DNA of 44,973 nt from the NCBI GenBank assembly GCA_041946965.1, contig JBHGBM010000041.1:1-44973 (forward strand), read 5' to 3'. This document shows, piece by piece, positions 41,227 to 44,973 of the stretch. Position 1 is the stretch's first letter, and every line of letters begins with the position of its first letter. The notes beneath the pieces are model-generated. The model was not told the DNA's origin. It worked only from the letters and a program-made list of their open reading frames with translations, and ran no database searches. The DNA comes from JBHGBM01 sp041946965. GTDB taxonomy: Bacteria > Acidobacteriota > Terriglobia > Bryobacterales > Bryobacteraceae. Made by a program: the position numbers and the translations under genes.

Positions 41227-41721
41227 TCAGGTTCCCTGGAAGGACAGCGCGGCGAGGATCCGGTCAAAGGTCTCGCGGGGCATGTTCCGGGCGTATATCA
41301 GAAACCGTCCCGCGCCGCGGGGCTCTTTGAGCCAGGTGACGAGCACCTCCTGTTTGCTTCCCATGAATAGGTCCGTCCTGGCGGCCTCCGTCTCCTGGCC
41401 CGCAACCGTCGTTTTCCACTGCTGGGCGGCGTGCATCGGACCGAGGTCGCGCGGCGGCAAATCGGACCAATAGAAAACGTAGAAACTCTGTCCGCCGGGT
41501 CCTTCCCAGGAAGCGAACACTTGGTCCGTGAAGGCTCCCGGGATGTTCAGCAGCGGTTCGCGGCTCTTCTCGAGGGCCTTCCGCACGAAACCTCCGGGAA
41601 GCGGAATCGAAAGATTGGCGATCAGGGTGTGGTGTACCTCCGGCCGCGCCGGCGCCTCGCGGAAGCCGCACGACGCCGCCATCAACCCGGTAACGACGGC
41701 CGGTACGCGCCAGAGGAACAT
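41227..41721 (-). CDS. Putative lipoprotein, unknown function
   Basis: The 164-residue protein has a hydrophobic N-terminus ending in a lipobox-like MAASC (Cys at about 18), so it is probably lipid-anchored. The rest, containing HTLIANLSIPLPGGFVRKAL and SFYVFYWSDLPPRDLGPMHA, looks like an alpha/beta domain of about 140 residues. No family was recognised. It is convergent with the HAF gene (32-nt gap) and divergent from the zinc-ribbon/RDD gene with 100 nt between. Confidence 0.7.
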   Translation of the reverse strand: MFLWRVPAVVTGLMAASCGFREAPARPEVHHTLIANLSIPLPGGFVRKALEKSREPLLNIPGAFTDQVFASWEGPGGQSFYVFYWSDLPPRDLGPMHAAQQWKTTVAGQETEAARTDLFMGSKQEVLVTWLKEPRGAGRFLIYARNMPRETFDRILAALSFQGT

Positions 41722-41768
41722 CTGCGATTCGAGGCCATTGTACCGGACTCATCGCGCCGCGGGAGATC

Positions 41769-41796
41769 TTATCAGATAAAACAGACTTGATATACT
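41769..41796 (+). promoter_or_regulatory. Promoter of the zinc-ribbon/RDD gene
   Basis: TTATCA (41769-41774) and TATACT (41791-41796) are 16 nt apart. GGGGAGG at 41810-41816 lies 5 nt before the GTG at 41822. Confidence 0.45.
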
Positions 41797-41821
41797 GAAT
41801 GGACTGAACGGGGAGGTGGCG

Positions 41822-43231
41822 GTGTTTTGTCTTAAGTGCGGAGCGTCCAACCCCGACGAAGCAACTTATTGCAACTCGTGCGGCTCGCCGCTGCGATCTT
41901 CCGTTCCTTCCGCCGCGGGCGCGCCGGCGTATCCGCTGGCCGGACTCGGGGACCGGCTCCTTGCCGTCATCCTGGATACGATCCTGCTGGGCGCGATCTT
42001 TGCCGTGGCCGGGATGTGGGCGGCGATCCGGTGGGGCGGCGTCACCGGCGCCGGCTTCTCGCTCGAAGGAACGGGAGCCGCCGTGGCCATTTGCGCAACG
42101 CTGCTGTTCGGATTTCTCTACTACTGGCTTCTGGAGGGGATCTTTGGAGCCACGCTCGGGAAGGCCATCCTGGGTCTCTCGGTCAGGCGCAAGGACGGCG
42201 CGCCCTGCCGCCTCTCCTCATCGCTGATCCGCAACCTTTTGCGGATCGTCGATGGCATCGGGGCCTACCTGGTGGGCTTCCTGGTGGCGATCCTGTCCTC
42301 GTCGCGGCAGCGCCTGGGAGACCACGTGGCGAAGACCGTGGTGGTGACGAAACCCGTGGGGCGGTTTTGGCGCGCGGTGCTGGTCCTGGCGTGGCTGGCC
42401 GCCTGCGCGGGCGGGTTGATCGAGGCCTACTTGCTCCATCGGGGGGCGCCGCCCTCTCTCTCCACTGGCGCATTGCGGGTGGAAAACTTCGCGTTCCTTC
42501 AGGGCGAGAATGGTCCCCCCCGCGCAAGCTCCCCGTACGGGCCGGGCGATACGGTTTACTGCAAGTACCAGGTCAGAGGGTTCTCGACCGGCAAGGAGGG
42601 CAAAATCGACCTGCTCCTCGAAGCGGTGCTGCGCGATCCGAACGGACTGGCCGTGTACCCGCCCTGGCAAAAGCAACTCGTGCAGACGGTGGAGGCCGGG
42701 CGTCCGGTGGATGGTTCGTTCAGTGCGGGGCTGCCGCGGTTCGCTCCTCCGGGGGGCTATCGGATCGAACTGAAGGTTCACGACAAGGTGAAGACCGCGT
42801 CGGTGGAAGCGGCGCCCACGTTTCAAGTGGACGGGCCGGTGGTCGCACCCGCGGCGCGCCTTGAGATCCGCGATTTCGCCATGTCGCTTTCCGAGGGGGG
42901 ACCGGCGGTTGAGGCTCTGGTGTTGCCGGGGGGTGGCACAACGCACATGCGGTGGAAGGTCTTCGGGGCGGAAGCGAAGGACGGCAAGGTCAACCTGCGC
43001 GTGGCCCTGAAGGTGACCGCTCCGGACGGAAAAGTGGTGCTCGATGAGCCGAAGTACGTGGTGGTGGACGATTCGTTCTACTATCGCCCGCCGGCGTTCT
43101 GCCTGCCCATGTCCGGCCACGTCACCCTGCCGGAAGGTTTCCCCAAAGGCGCGTACACTCTGCAATTCACCGTGAACGATGAGCTGGCCGGGGCCAGGAT
43201 CGAGCACGCGGCGAGATTCGAGCTGCGGTAA
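41822..43231 (+). CDS. Zinc-ribbon RDD-family membrane protein with large C-terminal domain
   Basis: The 469-residue protein starts with a zinc ribbon (C3, C6, C17, C20 in CLKCGASNPDEATYCNSC). An RDD membrane domain follows at about 42-180 (LGDRLLAVILDTILLGAIFA; GATLGKAILGLSVRRKDG; LLRIVDGIGAYLVGF). One more helix at about 182-205 (VLVLAWLAACAGGLIEAYLL) leads to about 260 residues with two similar beta-rich segments (ALRVENFAFLQGENGP / LEIRDFAMSLSEGGP), probably outside the membrane. The GTG at 41822 is preferred to 41816 because GGAGG overlaps the earlier one. Function is unknown; the cytosolic zinc ribbon plus external domain suggests sensing or assembly. Confidence 0.78.
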   Translation: MFCLKCGASNPDEATYCNSCGSPLRSSVPSAAGAPAYPLAGLGDRLLAVILDTILLGAIFAVAGMWAAIRWGGVTGAGFSLEGTGAAVAICATLLFGFLYYWLLEGIFGATLGKAILGLSVRRKDGAPCRLSSSLIRNLLRIVDGIGAYLVGFLVAILSSSRQRLGDHVAKTVVVTKPVGRFWRAVLVLAWLAACAGGLIEAYLLHRGAPPSLSTGALRVENFAFLQGENGPPRASSPYGPGDTVYCKYQVRGFSTGKEGKIDLLLEAVLRDPNGLAVYPPWQKQLVQTVEAGRPVDGSFSAGLPRFAPPGGYRIELKVHDKVKTASVEAAPTFQVDGPVVAPAARLEIRDFAMSLSEGGPAVEALVLPGGGTTHMRWKVFGAEAKDGKVNLRVALKVTAPDGKVVLDEPKYVVVDDSFYYRPPAFCLPMSGHVTLPEGFPKGAYTLQFTVNDELAGARIEHAARFELR

Positions 43232-43253
43232 GAGCCATTTCTTCCACTTCGGT

Positions 43254-44882
43254 ATGCTGGAGAGCGTGAAACTATCCCTGCTCCTGTTCGTGCTGCCGCT
43301 GGCCGCCCAGCCTCCGTCGAAGTACCTGGCGGCTGTCCGCGAGTTCGCGGATCATGCGCTCAAGCATGGGCGCGATGTCTACGACTCGCGCCACACGCCG
43401 CTTTTCGTCGATGGACTCAACGTCGATACGCTCCAGCCGGTCACGTGGATTTCGACCAACGGCGCCGAGTGGGTGCTCTCGAACCTGGGCAACCAGCAGG
43501 TCTTCTTCCGCACGCTGGACGGGCTCTCATCGCTCACCGGCGACGCGCGTTACCGCCAGGCGGCCATCGACGCCACGCTCTACGCCTACAAAAACCTGGA
43601 CTGGGGCGGGCTGCTGTATTGGGGCGGCCACGCGGCGTATAACGCCACCGCCGACACCTTCTTCTTCTCCGAAGACAAGGGCAAGTCCCACGAGCTGAAA
43701 GAGCATTTTCCCCACTATGACCTGATGTGGAAGGCGGACCCGGCGCGCACCCGCGTGCTCATCGAATCCATCTGGAACGATCACGTACTCGACTGGTCGA
43801 AACTCGACTTCAACCGCCACGGGTCGCCGCGCCCGATGGGCAGGCTTTGGAAGAACGAGTTTCTGAACACGCCCGTCTTCTTCTGGGGAAAGGGGCTGAC
43901 GTTCGTGAACGCGGGTTCGGATCTGTACCTGGCTGCCGCCATGCTCTCGCATCTGGACTCGAACCCGGAGGCGCTCGCGTGGGCCCGGCGCCTGGCGTTG
44001 CGGTACGTGGAGACGCGCAATCCCAAGACCGGAATCGGCGGCTATCAGTTCTCGCAGACCAACGCCTGGTGCGACGGCGTGGGCAAGATCCTGGGCGACC
44101 GCGCCCAGTATCAGTACGCGGAATCGTTCCCCGGACACCACGTGGTCGAGGGCACGCTGTTTCCCTGTTACGGCGATGCGCCGGGTGTGAATCCGCAGCT
44201 TTGCCAGATGGCCATCGCGGAGCGGCTCGGTCCGGCTGGGGCGGATTTCCGGCGATGGGCGATTGAAGAGCTGACGGCCTGGGCGAAATCCGCCTATCGC
44301 GCTTCCGACAACACCTTCATTCCGATGCTGACGGACGGCGCCAGCATGGAAGGTTTCGTGGTCAAGAAAGACGGCTACTTCGGACCGAAGGGCCGCGTGC
44401 TGCGCGCCGGCAAAGCGCGGCCGAGTCACTTCTGGGCATACGCGGAGGCGTGGCGGCAGAGCTCGGACGCGTTGATGTGGGACATGGCGCGGCGTATCGC
44501 GCAGGCCAACGGCTACGGCGACATCGACGGGAAACTGGAGGTGCACACGACGGTCTCCGATGCCGGCGCGCTGTTCGGCTTCCTGGCGCTATACCGCAAG
44601 ACGCAGAAGCGCGGATTCCTGGAGATGGCGGCGCGCATCGGCGACAACATTCTGGCCGCGCATTTCGTGAAAGGCTTCTTCGTGCGCTCGGCCAATCATG
44701 TGAACGCGAAGTTCGACGCCGTGGAGCCCCTGGCCTTGTTGCACCTGGAGGCCGCGCGGCAGGGGCGTCCCAACGCGGTCCCGGTCTTTCACGGGACGGG
44801 AGCGTTCTTCGCCGCGGCTTACGCGAACAAGGGCCACCAGTACGACAGCTCGATTCTGTACGGCCGTGGGCGAAAGGAGTAA
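43254..44882 (+). CDS. Exported protein, probable alpha/alpha-toroid glycosidase or lyase
   Basis: The 542-residue protein has a signal peptide (VKLSLLLFVLPLAAQ). The mature part consists of paired helices with aromatic-rich loops (DSRHTPLFVDGLNVD, EWVLSNLGNQQVFFRTL, GLLYWGGHAAYNA, GYQFSQTNAWCDGVGKILGD, ESFPGHHVVEGTLFPCYG). This pattern fits alpha/alpha-toroid polysaccharide lyases or GH88/GH105-like enzymes. Similar acidobacterial and planctomycete proteins are, as I recall, called pectate lyase-like, but I cannot confirm the family. The ATG at 43254 or the GTG at 43266 could start it; neither has a well-spaced ribosome site. It lies 22 nt after the RDD gene. Confidence 0.62.
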   Translation: MLESVKLSLLLFVLPLAAQPPSKYLAAVREFADHALKHGRDVYDSRHTPLFVDGLNVDTLQPVTWISTNGAEWVLSNLGNQQVFFRTLDGLSSLTGDARYRQAAIDATLYAYKNLDWGGLLYWGGHAAYNATADTFFFSEDKGKSHELKEHFPHYDLMWKADPARTRVLIESIWNDHVLDWSKLDFNRHGSPRPMGRLWKNEFLNTPVFFWGKGLTFVNAGSDLYLAAAMLSHLDSNPEALAWARRLALRYVETRNPKTGIGGYQFSQTNAWCDGVGKILGDRAQYQYAESFPGHHVVEGTLFPCYGDAPGVNPQLCQMAIAERLGPAGADFRRWAIEELTAWAKSAYRASDNTFIPMLTDGASMEGFVVKKDGYFGPKGRVLRAGKARPSHFWAYAEAWRQSSDALMWDMARRIAQANGYGDIDGKLEVHTTVSDAGALFGFLALYRKTQKRGFLEMAARIGDNILAAHFVKGFFVRSANHVNAKFDAVEPLALLHLEAARQGRPNAVPVFHGTGAFFAAAYANKGHQYDSSILYGRGRKE

Positions 44883-44918
44883 GCCGAAGAACGGCCGGTT
44901 GACGAACTCGGCGGAGGT

Positions 44919-44973
44919 GGCGGAGAGAGAGGGATTCGAACCCTCGATAGAGTTTCCCCTATACACGCTTTCC
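44919..44973 (-). tRNA. serT: tRNA-Ser(GGA), 3' part (5' end outside the window)
   Basis: Read on the minus strand the visible part begins with GGAAAG, whose first three bases are the GGA anticodon. It continues with a long variable arm typical of tRNA-Ser (ATAG/CTAT stem), a perfect T arm GAGGG-TTCGAAT-CCCTC (44930-44946), the acceptor strand TCTCTCC and the encoded discriminator plus CCA (GCCA, 44919-44922). The anticodon arm's 5' half, the D arm and the acceptor 5' strand lie beyond the window edge. The variable-arm size and layout match E. coli tRNA-Ser(GGA). Confidence 0.92.

Overview
The window is about 45 kb of very GC-rich bacterial chromosome, densely coded on both strands. It most resembles an Acidobacteriota genome of the Bryobacterales/Solibacter type. 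That assignment is an inference from gene content: an Oar-type TonB receptor with an N-terminal carboxypeptidase-regulatory domain, Tat-exported Gfo/Idh/MocA and sulfatase proteins, a DUF1080 protein, HAF repeats, a TolB-like propeller fragment and a three-subunit transhydrogenase. No rRNA or other phylogenetic marker is present to prove it.

Layout. 1-4386 (+): end of a malic enzyme with a phosphotransacetylase-like tail, then a sulfatase and an exported alpha/beta hydrolase. 4367-7601 (-): hypC-hypD-hypE followed by an exported TIM-barrel protein; a CDF metal transporter is divergent from hypC. 8499-15387 (-): a co-directional run that starts with the canonical c-di-AMP set cdaA-cdaR-glmM and continues through a DUF1080 protein, dinB and a large membrane glycosyltransferase-like protein. 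15457-20146 (-): an exported oxidoreductase and an Oar-like TonB receptor. 20229-25351 (-): a compact catabolic operon (cupin, MFS transporter, serine hydrolase fused to a DUF4185-like propeller) ending in a decayed SDR gene, with a LacI-type regulator upstream. The regulator's own promoter and the operon's leader share the 10-mer AACGATTACA, so this looks like a self-contained regulon. 25484-28871 (+): a small basic protein, a hairpin repeat and pntAA-pntAB-pntB.

28976-33660 is the most rearranged part. An intact rubrerythrin-like gene is followed by a KdsD/KpsF isomerase and a BtuB-like TonB receptor. Then comes a second, truncated copy of the rubrerythrin gene (about 96% identical, with an 88-nt deletion) and the 3' end of a kinase/TolB-type propeller gene. 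33657-37538 holds a parallel beta-helix protein, a subtilase and a divergent hypothetical gene. 37645-40106 (-) holds a coupled pair of very small genes (one HTH-like) and a dehydrogenase/TIM-barrel pair. 40143-41194 is a HAF-repeat gene with a single-base frameshift. The end holds a lipoprotein, a zinc-ribbon/RDD membrane protein, a large exported probable alpha/alpha-toroid protein and, at the edge, the 3' part of tRNA-Ser(GGA).

Functionally the window combines housekeeping (c-di-AMP and UDP-GlcNAc precursor synthesis, transhydrogenase, hydrogenase maturation, Pol IV) with exported catabolic genes typical of a polysaccharide-degrading soil or sediment heterotroph. A recurrent feature is a -10-like hexamer 6-8 nt upstream of a start codon, which suggests leaderless transcripts. 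I see no CRISPR array, insertion sequence, phage gene or recognisable riboswitch. I found no complete new defence or mobile system. The strongest leads are the LacI regulon, the duplicated rubrerythrin block and the small coupled HTH gene pair.
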